Source of the DNA: Litsea cubeba
Taxonomy: Eukaryota > Streptophyta > Magnoliopsida > Laurales > Lauraceae
Assembly: GCA_012931725.1 (NCBI GenBank)
Contig: CM022944.1
Span: forward strand, 72,130,508-72,194,507
Direction: 5' to 3'
DNA length: 64,000 nt
Shown: piece after piece, positions 22,084-32,437 of the stretch
How positions within the stretch are numbered: the first letter of the stretch is position 1
Layout: each line of letters opens with the position of its first letter
Notes under the pieces: model-generated
What the model was told of the DNA's origin: nothing
Database searches by the model: none
What the model saw: only the letters and a program-made list of their open reading frames with translations
Position numbers and translations under genes: made by a program

Positions 22084-24466
22084 TCACCTTGAAGGAAGTA
22101 GTGATCTTTTTTTCGGTGATTTCGATGTTTGTCCACATGTCACCATGTTGACGGAGGCAGACCCATAGTTTTTGTCAAAGGTGATGACTCCGTTTTTCCA
22201 CATCTCGTTTATTTTCTCCCTCACAACGACGCATTGATTGAGAGGATGCGAGATCAACTGGTGGTATGCACAGTACCGAGGATCGTTGGTTTTGCCAACA
22301 TCACCCGGTCTTTTTGGTTCAGGCAAGGTGAGCTTGTCGTTTGCCACAAGAGCCCCGAAGATTTCATCAACATCTTCATCCAACGGGTATTTCTTCTCTA
22401 CTCGTTCTTTGAAGGCATCAGAGAGTTCAGGTCTCTTACAGGCAGCTTTGTTTTCAGCTTTCTTTGGTGGCTGAGGAGCTGACTTGGTCTGCACATTGAG
22501 GACCTCTTTCTTCTTTGGTTTAAAGGTTGCAATGGCGGTTGGCTCTTTTCTTGATATTTCTGACTGTTGAGGCCTTTAATCACCGTTTCAGCTTCCAAGG
22601 AAGCTTCTAAGAGTTCTCCCTGGTTTTTTGATTTGTTGCCGATGATCATGGAGTGGATTCTGGCTCTCATGTTGTTTCGGCAGATGTCGACTAGTGACGC
22701 TTGTGGCAATACATCAGAGCATTTGTATGCCATTGCTTTCCACTTATGAATGAAGTCATATGTTGACTGATTCTCCCCCTGTTTTAGGCTGCACAACTGA
22801 GCCATAGTGGCGGGATGATCCTCACCTTTGAAGTGAGTCAGGAAGCGTGTCTCTAGCGTGGCCCAATTTTGGATGGAGTCCTCCTGCAGAGTGGAGTACC
22901 AATCAAAGACCGTACCTTTTAGGGTACTTACAAAGAGGCGGATTTTGAGTGCATCTTGATCCGCAATAGCTCCTGTCTGGCTGATCCTTTCCCTGTATAT
23001 GTTTGGAGAGTAGGATCCTTGAATTTGGTGGGGAACGGGACCGAGTCCATCCATAAGGGATATGGTGGCTTGATCCCATGCTCCTTGAGTATATCCTCTT
23101 CTTTTTCTTTGGCGAGGATACTGTCTACGTCCTTTTTGGTAAGGGCGCGTGACTCATTTTCTTCTCCATTTACCTCATCGTCTTGATGATTCGGAGGAGG
23201 TTCATTGTTCGCCTGATTTTGGAAGGCGAGGAGAAGGTTTTCCATCAGAGTTTCAATCCTCTGTTGGCCTTGTTCCAACTGCTGGATGCGGGTGATCGCA
23301 TCATCTTGAGGTGGATTGCGGGGTGGTGGCTCAGAATTTGTAGCCAAGACGTTCATCCTTCGTGATTCGAATGAAGAAATTGTCCTGGTGACTGAGCTGG
23401 GGCTCATTCTTTTTGAAGAAGAGCTTGAGGAAGGATCACTCTGCCGTCCTTTGCTTGAAGGAGCAGGGGATTCTTCTGAGAGTCTTCTTGTCCTGGAGAC
23501 GCTGCGAGTCATCGGACGTCGAACATGGATTTTTGTTGCTGACTTTTGGTGCCTTCTGGTTTTTCCAACCATATGGACGGCAGCAACTTGGTTGGGTCTT
23601 TCTTTTTCGACCCATTTGGGAAAGACTTGAAGTGTAGGAGGCTGGGTCCTTTGCTTCTCTAGTCTCTTTTGCCGATACGACGCGCGGCGGCGTATACGAC
23701 AAGCAATTTGAGTTTCGGTCAGCTCTGGCTGGGCTTTGATGATGAAGGATGTGCTCCCTCGGGCGCAGCAGTCGAGCCTGTCTTCTTTGCAGCTGGGCAA
23801 GGACAGGATGCGAACCATGTCCTTCGCCTGTTGCAGCGAAGCTTTGAGTTTTTGGAGTTCGGCCCCTGTAGAGATGAAGGGTCAAACTGCAGGTTTGTAG
23901 GCCTTAGCAGGTGTTTGCAAAGGCCTTGTGCTGCATGACTTGATTTTGGGCTTGTAGGAACAAGCCGGCTCATGCTGGGTTGACTTGGGAGTCAGATTGG
24001 AGATGGGTCTCTCCTCTTTGATGTAGGCAAGAGGGTAGAACTGGTTCTCCTTGAGTGGGGCCAGGAATGATGGCTTGGTAGATGTTTGGGACATTCTCTG
24101 TTTTGGTGAAGGTCTTGGGGACCAAGTCTTGGGATAGACCTGGTCGTTTGTTGGTCGAGGCTTCGTGGGGCTGCCATAGGCTTCGGGCCTTCTGGTGCTC
24201 GCCTTTGGTGTCATGGTAGTGACACGTTGAGAGGCGAGTTTCTGCTTCTTGGAAGGAGCAGCTTGTTCCTCAGGAAGTGGGAATGGTCCCAGCGTCCCAA
24301 AGACGATAGTCCGGGGAGTCGAGGTCGACCCGGAGCTCAGAGAGTTGCCGAGGGAGTTGATGCTTCGGCAGCTAATGGGGCGCTTGTAGGTGCGCGTAGT
24401 CTGCTTCTGTTGAAGCATGAGTTGGTGCTTGCTCTCATCGAAAGTAATGGTAAGTGATGCTGCCAT
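22084..24466 (-). pseudogene. Copy 3 gag
   Basis: The start is the ATG at 24,466 (MAASLTITFDESKHQLMLQQ), chosen because copy 2 shares it and the sequence upstream is leader. The N-terminal third is Pro/Ser/Lys-rich (23,882-24,505), the middle Arg/Ser-rich (22,928-23,818), and the gag domain lies in 22,398-23,054 (LKIRLFVSTLKGTVFDWYS, then HFKGEDHPATMAQLCSL). The C-terminal basic tail is in 22,084-22,494. A 31 bp deletion near 22,975 relative to copy 2 and other indels break the frame several times. It is a structural protein gene, not functional here. Confidence 0.75.
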
Positions 24467-24865
24467 TGTTAGTTTTTTTCGAAAATTTCTGAAACAAGAC
24501 CACATCCATTAGTAATCACAAGAATATAATGATCATAAATGGGACGTTCTATGGTTTTGTCCTTTCAAATCGCTCGAGGGAGATGACCCAAGCAACATGA
24601 AGAAGGCAAAATGCCATAGAGGGTACAATTGTTCTGATCGTAGGTATGGTAAGCCCAGAATGAGCGTCCCAGTGACTGCTAGAAGCAATTGTGAACTTAA
24701 ATTCGACTTATCGAGAAGCAGAGCTTGCTCGAGGTAAGAAGAATATAAAGTTGGAGTTACAAATGTGCCGGTCGCAATACAGTAGACCCTGAAAGGGCGT
24801 ACTAGTACCGCTAGACACAAATGATTTGAGACCGCATCCATGAGATGAGATTCTCTGTTTTGAAA

Positions 24866-25150
24866 GGTCAAGATTGGATTCATCAAAGAGAGCAGATGGT
24901 ATTCCGATCTGAACACGGGCTCAGCGATTTCCGCGAGCGCCAGTGCTCAGAAAGAAAGGAACCATAATTTCTCGGATCTGAATCCGAAAATGACGAGTTT
25001 TTTTTTTTTGAAAAGCTAATATCGGGTTCATCAAAGATAGCAAAAGCCACTCTAATCTGAACAAGGGCTCAGCGATTTCTGCGAGCGTCAATGCTCAAAA
25101 AGGAGAAGACCAAGATTTCTCCAATCTAAACCCAAAATGACGGAAGTTTT
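24866..25150 (-). repeat. Diverged ~150 bp leader monomers
   Basis: Two units share TTCATCAAAGAKAGCA, a GGGCTCAGCGATTTC block and AATGACG before a T-run, spaced about 155 bp. They resemble, in relaxed form, the monomers at 25,551-26,112 (AACTCATCGAAGAGAAA, AGGCTCAACATTTCTG, CAAAATGA plus T-run). Copy 2 keeps the same units at about 11,597 and 11,757. Confidence 0.55.
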
Positions 25151-25550
25151 TTTTTTGAAGATTTTTTATTTTTTTAATCTTTTTTTTTATTTTTTATTTT
25201 TTATTTATTTTTTTTTTAAGATTTTGTTTTAAATTTTTTTTTTCTTTTAAAATTTTTATTTTTAAAATTTTTATTTTTGAAAAATTTATTTAAAAGACGA
25301 GAGAGTACACATAGGCCTCCTAACCCGGTCTTATGAAATCTCGATTGATAGAATTGCCCCCAGGTAAGGGTAGGATTATTTAATGAACCCGTTTGGAGGA
25401 CCCTTTCCTAGAACAGTCAAGCTGTCTCCACACTTTGGACAAGGCTTTTCTTGAATCAACCATGATCAAAGAACCCAGTTGGTTTAACCTTAGTGGTCTA
25501 TGTCTTTTTTTGTTTTTTTTTATATATATTTTTTTATTTTTTTATTTTTA

Positions 25551-26112
25551 ATGAACTCATCGAAGAGAAACGATGGCCCAAAACCTTAGTCGAACAGGCT
25601 CAACATTTCTGCAAGCACGATGAACGATAGGAAAGGATCAAGGTTTCTCAATTTTGAATCCAAAATGAAAAATCTGATTTTTTTTTTCTAGATCTTTAAT
25701 GAACTCATCGAAGAGAAACGATGGCCCAAAACCTTAGTCGAACAGGCTCAACATTTCTGCAAGCACGATGAACGATAGGAAAGGATCAAGGTTTCTCAAT
25801 TTTGAATCCAAAATGAGAAATTTGATTTTTTTTTCTAGATCTTTAATGAACTCATCGAAGAGAAATAATGGCCCAAAACCTTAGTCGAACAGGCTCAACA
25901 TTTCTGCAAGCACGATGAACGATAGGAAAGGATCAAGGTTTCTCAATTTTGAATTCAAAATGAAAAATCTGATTTTTTGTTTTTTTTTCTAGATCTTTAA
26001 TGAACTCATCGAAGAGAAACGATGGCCCAAAACCTTAGTCGAACAGGCTCAACATTTCTGCAAGCACGATGAACGATAGGAAAGGATCAAGGTTTCTCAA
26101 TTTTGAATTCAA
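25551..26112 (-). repeat. Four tandem ~150 bp repeats in the Tat leader
   Basis: ATGAACTCATCGAAGAG starts units at 25,551, 25,699, 25,846 and 26,000, giving periods of 148, 147 and 154 bp. Units are nearly identical except in the length of the T-run and a few bases. Each ends with GGTTTCTCAATTTTGAAT followed by a T-run. They are recent tandem duplications inside the element leader. Confidence 0.9.
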
Positions 26113-26638
26113 ACCGAGAAATATAATTTTTTTGTTTTTTTTTTTTAAAAGAGAAAGAGTGGAAATAAATTCAAACAATTAGAAATTCCCAAAAAATCTT
26201 CTCATTTTTTTTAGATGCGGAATTCAACATAGGCCACCAATTAGAAAGTAGCCAAGGAATCGAGAAAAGAAATATAAGCATAGAGCAAAAGATATGATAT
26301 GCAAATATTTCAATTCTAGCATCGTGTTCTCAAATGAACGTGTCCCATCGGGTGTACCAACTTGATGGACAGCACTTCTGCCTGGTTCTACCGAGGTCGG
26401 CGGATGTGGGAGTTCGTTGGGTCCGACCCTTTCGTAACCGGGGGGCAAAGGCGTGCATCAACATTTCTTTTGTGTGGGTGTGCCAGATTTTCTATTTTTA
26501 CTTGGAATTGCAAGTGGTGATCCGGAGATCAACCTTCGCAAGTAAAAAAGAAATCAACTTCTTTCAAGTTTTCCATTGCACATATATTTAAGAAAAGAGA
26601 CATTTTCTTGATTTTCCGTGAAAGGCGATTTTTTTTTG

Positions 26639-26732
26639 CATTTATAGCCGATTTTGGCGCTTATAGCCGATTTTTGGCATTTATAGCCAATTTTTGGCGT
26701 TTATAGCCGATTTTGGCATTTATAGCCGATTT
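26639..26732 (-). repeat. 19-20 bp tandem repeat, about five copies
   Basis: TTTATAGCCGATTTTGGCA-type units (variants with one extra T and CAA for CGA) begin at about 26,641, 26,660, 26,680, 26,700 and 26,719. The last unit is partial. They lie in the Tat leader close to the LTR. Confidence 0.85.
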
Positions 26733-26938
26733 ACAATCCTTATCAATAATGAAAGACAAAAGTTGTGATTTTTGTCTCTTTTAAAAAAATACAAACTACA
26801 ATGAAAAGCAAGAAAAGGAGGATCTAACTTCTTAGGAGATTGTGGGGGACCCGTTCAGATTGACGGTCGCAAGCCATATGTGGACTTCGCCATCATCCAT
26901 GCAGATGAGAACAGAGGATGCTATCGATTCGCTTGGCT

Positions 26939-28703
26939 TGGCTATAACCTCAGGTTTTTAGAGGACAAAGACCAAAAGGAGGTCCTATGTCCAATAAAAA
27001 ACCAAGTAGACGGGCTAAAAAGCCAAGTCTAAGCCATTTGGAGGCAGAAGGAAAAAGCAAGGACCATGGGAGGGGGTACCCCCCAAGGGACTTTTGTCAC
27101 CTTGTAGCGGTGGTCGGTGTAGAACTTTCGCAGAGTTTTCTCTCTTTCCTTCTCTGAATTTCTGTGCTTTTTTCTGATCTGGGATCTGTCTTGTTTTTCC
27201 GATGATCTCTGTGTTTTTTCCGATCTGAATTCTTTGGAGAGCTCTCCTATTTATAGGCTTTTAGGTAGCCATTTAGGAGGGTTTATGAACCTTAATTGTC
27301 ATAAAGCTACATAAAGGGAGGAATTACAAGATTGAGTCCTTTATTTTGTAACCATTTTTCTTGGCTTCTAATTGGCCGGAGGAGATTGAGGGCATTTAAT
27401 TGCCTTTAATCGCCATGATGGGAGGAGTTTCATGGGTTAAATGCCATGAATCTCTTGACTTGTAACTCCCGGATGCTTGCTTCTGATTGGTCCGTCCAAA
27501 GAAATGGATTAATCACTGTAATAAAGCTAGTCAATTAATCGCATTAAGTGGTTGCCGAGCAGTTGAAGAGTCGCGGGCCGTGCCGTGTCTTTTGGGATTC
27601 TTCTGGCGATGATCATCGATGGATCTTCATGTAGATCGACATCGGATGACCATGTAACTTCAGGTGTTGGTTGCCAACAGCGGGTCAGTGCCATCTGTCC
27701 TGTCAATTTCTCGATCGGTCGGGTAGAAAGCACACTTTTTTTTTGTTGACCAGTTGGGGATCAATGTTGATTTCGATACTCTTGATGATTAACCCGTGTT
27801 TTTGACGGATGTCAGAGGATTTGGTGTCTCAAAAGTATGAATTTTGGAAAATACTAGAGGCCGAACGCTTCGAATCGCGAAAAAACGGTGAAAAACAGGG
27901 TTTCCGGGGCTCACCGGGCGATCCCGGGCCCTAGGGTCATCGGCGACCCTGGCCCAGGGTCGCAGACTAGGAGGTTTCCCCCCTTTTGTCCCGTTTTGTG
28001 TCCGTTTTTGCTGTTTTTTTATTCTTTTTTCTTCTGTATTTTTCCTTGACATTTTTGATCATTTATGGGCCTGATTTCCCTGTAGAAAACCTGATGAGAA
28101 TCCTTGCATTTTATTTTGCAAAGTTTCCAATTTTCTGAGAAAGCCGAGGACTTTGTTGCGCAGACCCAGCTTCACCGCCGAGAGGCCTGATTTGGCTTCC
28201 GAGCGTCAAAGTATGGTCAAATGTTGTCGAAATGACCTGAAATTTGACGTGTAGCCCTTTGTAAGCATTTTGAAGCCGTCCATGTGCTCTATTTGATGAG
28301 TGATGGCCTCGGTGGTTCTCGCCGCCGAGAGGCTTGATTTAGCTGTTCGAGGGTTGATGTAGGGTCAAATGTTGTCGGTTTGACTCGGAACTTGACGTGG
28401 AGCCTTTTGGATGTATTTTGAGACCATCCATCGGCTTTGATCGAAGATTTGGTGTCTCCGATGCTTTCGCCGCCGGGAGCTCCTTTTCAGCTGCCGGAGA
28501 AGCGAAGTTAGGCCAAATGATTTTGAAATGGCCTGAAACTTCTTGTGTACTCCTCTTTTGGCTGTCTTGAAGGATCTTGCAGTTTTTGTTTGATTCTGAC
28601 AAGATTTGATTTTTTTGGAAGTAGCATTGCCTATTTATGGCAGGTTGCGACTTCATGTAGCTCTTTGGATCTTGAAGAGGCAAAGTGACATTTTTGGTGT
28701 CAC
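26939..28703 (-). mobile_element. Tat LTR, copy 1 of three in tandem
   Basis: From GGCTATAACCTCAGG on the left to TTTTTGGTGTCA on the right, this sequence recurs in the two following copies and, for its right third, at 1-735. Minus-strand orientation is given by the LTR start (TGTTGAC-like) at the right. It lacks a stretch of the LTR present in copy 3 at about 30,770-31,060. The left boundary is approximate because no TG end or primer site could be fixed. Confidence 0.75.
27247..27256 (-). promoter_or_regulatory. TATA-like box in Tat LTR copy 1
   Basis: The minus strand reads CTATAAATAG, a strong plant TATA match. It is conserved at the same place in LTR copy 2 (28,995-29,004) and copy 3 (29,830-29,839). 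A weaker ATAAATAGGC also lies about 70 bases after the LTR start (near 28,630). Which one drives the element is not shown. Confidence 0.45.
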
Positions 28704-29618
28704 CAGCTATAACCTTAGATTTTTAGAGGACAAAGACCAAAAGGAGGTGCTATGTCCAATAAAAAGCTAAGTAGACGGGCTGAAAAGCCAAATCTAAGCC
28801 ATTGGAGGCAGAAGGAGAAGGCAAGGACCTTGGGGGGGTACCCCCCCCCCAAGGGACTTTTGTCACCTTGTAGCGGTGGTCGATGTAGAACTTCTACAGA
28901 GTTTTCTCTCTTTCTTTCTCTGGATTTCTGTGTTTTTTTTCTGATCTCGGATCTGTCTTTTTTTTTTCGATCTGGAATTCTTTGGAATGCTCTCCTATTT
29001 ATAGGCTTTTAGGTAGCCATTGAGGAGGATTTATGATCCTTAATTGTCATAAAGCTACACAAAGGGAGGAGTTACAAGATTGAATTCTTTATTTTGTAAC
29101 TCCTTTTTCTTGGCTTCTGATTGGCCGGAGGAGATTGAGGGCTTTTAATCGCCATGATGGGAGGAGTTTCATGGGTTAAATGCCATGAATCTCTTAACTT
29201 GTAACTCCCGAATGCTTGCTTCTGATTGGGCCGTCCAAAGAAATGGATTAATGAATGTAATAAAGCTAGTCAATTAATCGCATTAAGTGGTCGCCGAGCA
29301 GTTGAAGAGTCGCGGGCCGTGCCGCGTCTTTTGGGATTCTTCTGGTGATGATCAATGATGTATCTTCATGTAGATCGACATCAGATGACCATGTAACTTC
29401 AGGTATTGGTTGCCAACAGCGGGTCGGTGCTATCTGTCCTGTCGATTTCTCGATCGGTCGGGTAGAAAGCACACTTTTTGGTTGACTGGTTGGCGATCAA
29501 TGTTGATTTTGATACTCTTGATCCCAGATCAAGTGGCATTGCCTATTTATAGCAGGTTGTGACTTCATGTAGCTTTTTGGATCTTGAAGAGGCAAAGTGA
29601 CATTTTTGGTGTCAACAG
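28704..29618 (-). mobile_element. Tat LTR, copy 2 of three, internally deleted
   Basis: Starts AGCTATAACCTTAG, matching 26,943 onward, and ends TGGTGTCAACAG. Sequence corresponding to about 27,786-28,618 of copy 1 is missing: GATACTCTTGATC is followed directly by the end block with GCCTATTTATAGCAGG. It adjoins copy 1 with no internal element sequence between. Confidence 0.8.
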
Positions 29619-31581
29619 TCCTATGTCCAATAGAAGGCTAAGTAGACGGGCTAAAAAGCCATGTCTAAGCCATTGGAGGCAGAAGGAGAATGCTTTCTTA
29701 CCAGGGACTTTTGTCACCTTATAGTGGTGGCCAGTGCAAAACTTTCGCATAGTTTTCTTTATTTCTTTCTCTGGATTTTCTGTGTTTTCTTCTGATCTGG
29801 GATCTGTCCTTTCTTCTTGGAATGCTCTCCTATTTATAGGCTCTTGGCAGCCATTTAGGAGGGTTTATGGGCTTTAATTGTCATTAAGCCACATAATGGG
29901 AGGAATTACTAGGTTTAATTCGTTTATTTCGTAACTCCTGGACCTTGGCTTCTGATTGGTCGGTGGAGATTAAGGGCATTTAATCGCCTTTAATCACCAT
30001 GATGGGAGGAGTTTCATGGTTTAAATACCATGAATCTCTTGACTTGTGACTCCCATTTGCTTCCTTCTAATTGGGCCATCCAAAGAAATGAATTAATGAC
30101 TGCAATAAAGCTAGCCAATTAATTGCATTAAGTGGTCGCCGAGCAGTTGAAGAGTCGCGGGCCGTGCCGCATCTTTTGGAGTTCTTTTGGCGATGATCAT
30201 CGATGGATCTACATGTTGATCAACATCAGATGACCATGTAACTTCAGACATCGATAGCTAATAGCAGGCCGGTGACACATGTCCTGTCGATTTCTCGATC
30301 GATCGGCTAGAAAGTGCACTTTTTGATCGACCCTTTGGCGATCAATGTTGATTTTGATACTCTTGAAGGCGGACCCGTGATTTTTACGGATGTCGACGGA
30401 CTTGGTGCCTCAATAGTATGAATTTTGGAAAATCACAGGAGTTGAAAACTTCAAAATGCGAAAAACGATGAAAAACGGGGCCTTTTGGGGCAAATCCGGC
30501 GATCCGGGGCTCCAGGGTCGCCGGCGACCATGGGCCAGGGTCGTCGGCGACCCTGGGGGGATCTTTCCCCTTTGGTTCCCGTTTTGTGGCCGTTTCGATG
30601 TTTTTTTCCAATTCTTTTTTCTTCTGTATTTTTCTTGACATTTTTGCACATTTATTGGCTTGATCTCCCTGTGGAAAACTTGACGAGAATCCTTGCATTT
30701 TGGGGTACAAAGTTCCCAATTTTCTGGGAAAGCTGAAGACTTTGCAGCGTAGAGCTGCCGATTTTCCGTCAGAAGCTGAAATTGGGCCAAACGATGTCGG
30801 AATGACCTGAAATTTGAGGTGAAACCTCCTGAGCAATAAATAAGACCAACCATAGGCTTTTCTTTGAGTTTTGAAGCCGTATGAGGTCCTGTCGCCAGTA
30901 GACTTGATTTTGTCGCGAGGAAGATGTCGCACTTTGATGTGCGGTCAACAGATGTCCGATTGACTTGAAATTTAATAGGGAACCTATTGGAGTCATTTTG
31001 AGATGATCCACAGGCTCTGTCTTGGAAACCATGGTCCCGGGGAGCTTCGCAGTCGATAGGCCTGATTTAGCTTCCGAGAGTCAAAGTATGGTCAAATGTT
31101 GTAGAAATTACCTGAAACTTGACGTGTAGCCCTTTGTAAGCATCTTGAAGCCGTCCATGTGCTCTTTTTGATGAGTGATGGCCTCAATGGTTCTCACCGC
31201 CGAGAGGCTTGATTTAACTGTTCGAGGGTAGATGGAGGGTCAAACGTTGTCGGTTTGACTCGGAACTTGATGTGGAACCTTTTGGATGTATTTTGAGACT
31301 ACCCATAGGCTCTGATCGAAGATTTGGTGTCTCCGATACCGTCGCTGCCGAGAGCTCCTGTTCAGCTATCGGAGAAGCGAAGTTAGGCCTAATGATTTTG
31401 AAATGGCCTGAAACTTCTTGTATCCTCCTCTTTTGGCTGTCTTAAAGGATCTTGCAGTTTTAATTTGATTCTGACAAGATTTGATTTTTTGAGAAGTAGC
31501 ATAGCCCATTTGTGGTAGGCCATGACTTCATGTAGCTTTCTTGATGTTGAAGGGCACAAAGTGACATTTTTGGTGTCAACA
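29619..31581 (-). mobile_element. Tat LTR, copy 3 of three (longest)
   Basis: Starts at TCCTATGTCCAATAG, lacking the first ~45 bp of copies 1 and 2, and ends ...GGTGTCAACA at 31,581 against unrelated GA-rich sequence. It carries the segment GACCAACCATAGGC onward that begins this window at position 1 but is absent from LTR copy 1. As the rightmost copy it probably holds the outer end of the complex. Confidence 0.8.
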
Positions 31582-32432
31582 ATGGGGAGAGGAAGAGGAA
31601 GAGAAAGAAAGAAAAGGAAAGAAAGAGAAAGAGGGAGGAAGAAGAGAAAAGAATGAAGGGTGCGCAGAGAGATAGAGAGATGGGGAGAAGAAGACGAAGC
31701 AGAAGAAGAAAAGAAGGGAAGTGGTGTGGCTGCAATGCAGGGAAGGTGCACAGGTGGGTTCTATAGTGGAGGATGAAGGGGAAGGAGGAGGAGAGGAAGA
31801 GAGGAAAATAAAGAAAAAGAATAAAGAGATGGGTGATGATGCAGATGCAATGGATGCGAGGAGAGGAGAGGGCCTACCTGGTTCCGGAGTCTGACGGTGA
31901 GAGGGAGACGCAATCCACATGAGGAAGATGCTGGCGGAGAGAGGCTCTTCCCGTGGAGCGACTTGTAGACGAGGAAGAAGAAGTGGGCAACGATCTGTTT
32001 CCAGAGTCCGGCTGCGAGAGAAAGACGGCGAGGGATGGTGTTGGGACGATGAGATGAAGATGGAGGAGGGTGGAGATGGAGGGTGATCGCCTGGGTGATG
32101 AGGGAAATCCTGCGCAGTAAGAAGATGGGCGTGAGATGATGAGCGGGGTGAAGATGATGGAAGGATGACGGAGATCTGCGGTGGGATGGTGATGAGCGTG
32201 AGGGAGATGAAGATGCAGAAAGCTGGCACGGTGGAGAGATGAAGATGGGTTGAGTTCTGCGCATGGGGTGATGATGAGATGGGGAATGAGAAGTGGAGGA
32301 TGATCACCTGAGGGAGATGGGTCGATGGAGGTGAGGTATGCGCAGGGGAGTGATGGATATCAAGATGATGGGAACCGATAGGGAGTTGTGTATCCTCTCA
32401 AGTGTCGTGCGAGAGTTCTGCGCTGGGAGGAT
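31582..32432 (-). other. GA-rich (minus: CT-rich) half of an interrupted LTR-like sequence
   Basis: A strongly purine-rich plus strand (GGAGAGGAAGAGGAAGAG near the start) encodes long but low-complexity Ser/Pro/Phe ORFs on the minus strand (31,576-32,307). These reflect composition and are not taken as genes. It was contiguous with 42,222 onward before the copia insertion, as the GGTGG target duplication shows. Its left edge is the Tat LTR end, so the Tat complex probably inserted into it or truncated it. Confidence 0.5.
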
Positions 32433-32437
32433 GGTGG

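Larger units (their letters stand above)
11777..26938 (-). mobile_element. Tat Ty3/gypsy internal region, copy 3 (most complete)
   Basis: Minus-strand order is leader with tandem repeats, gag, acidic linker, protease, G-patch-like segment, RT, RNase H, second RNase H and integrase, with pol ending at 13,739. A spliced gene on the plus strand follows (11,777-13,734). The second RNase H and the antisense extra gene downstream of pol are traits described for the Tat lineage. A solo copia LTR (14,454-16,464) interrupts integrase. Known breaks are a nonsense codon at 18,741-18,743, frameshifts near 17,690 and 14,110, and several in gag. Its own 3' LTR is missing: the left edge joins copy 2 leader. 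A primer binding site was not recognised. Confidence 0.85.
24467..26938 (-). other. Copy 3 5' leader, noncoding and repeat-rich
   Basis: About 2.5 kb separate gag from the LTR on the minus strand, long for a retroelement leader but usual for Tat elements. It contains diverged ~150 bp monomers (24,866-25,150), A/T-rich runs (25,140-25,290 and 25,500-25,550), four close ~150 bp repeats (25,551-26,112) and a 19-20 bp repeat (26,639-26,732). No open frame with recognisable content is present. The primer binding site should lie at the right end, but no tRNA match was recognised. Confidence 0.65.

Noticed and set aside
26331..26460. GC-rich stretch in the Tat leader resembling a primer site or small RNA gene
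   Set aside because: The minus-strand TGGTACACCCGATGG near 26,365 does not match a tRNA 3' end that I can name, and it lies far from the LTR edge.
31576..32307. Long minus-strand ORF rich in Ser, Pro and Phe (243 codons)
   Set aside because: It comes from a GA-rich plus strand with overlapping open frames of similar composition; no domain and no codon pattern supports a protein.
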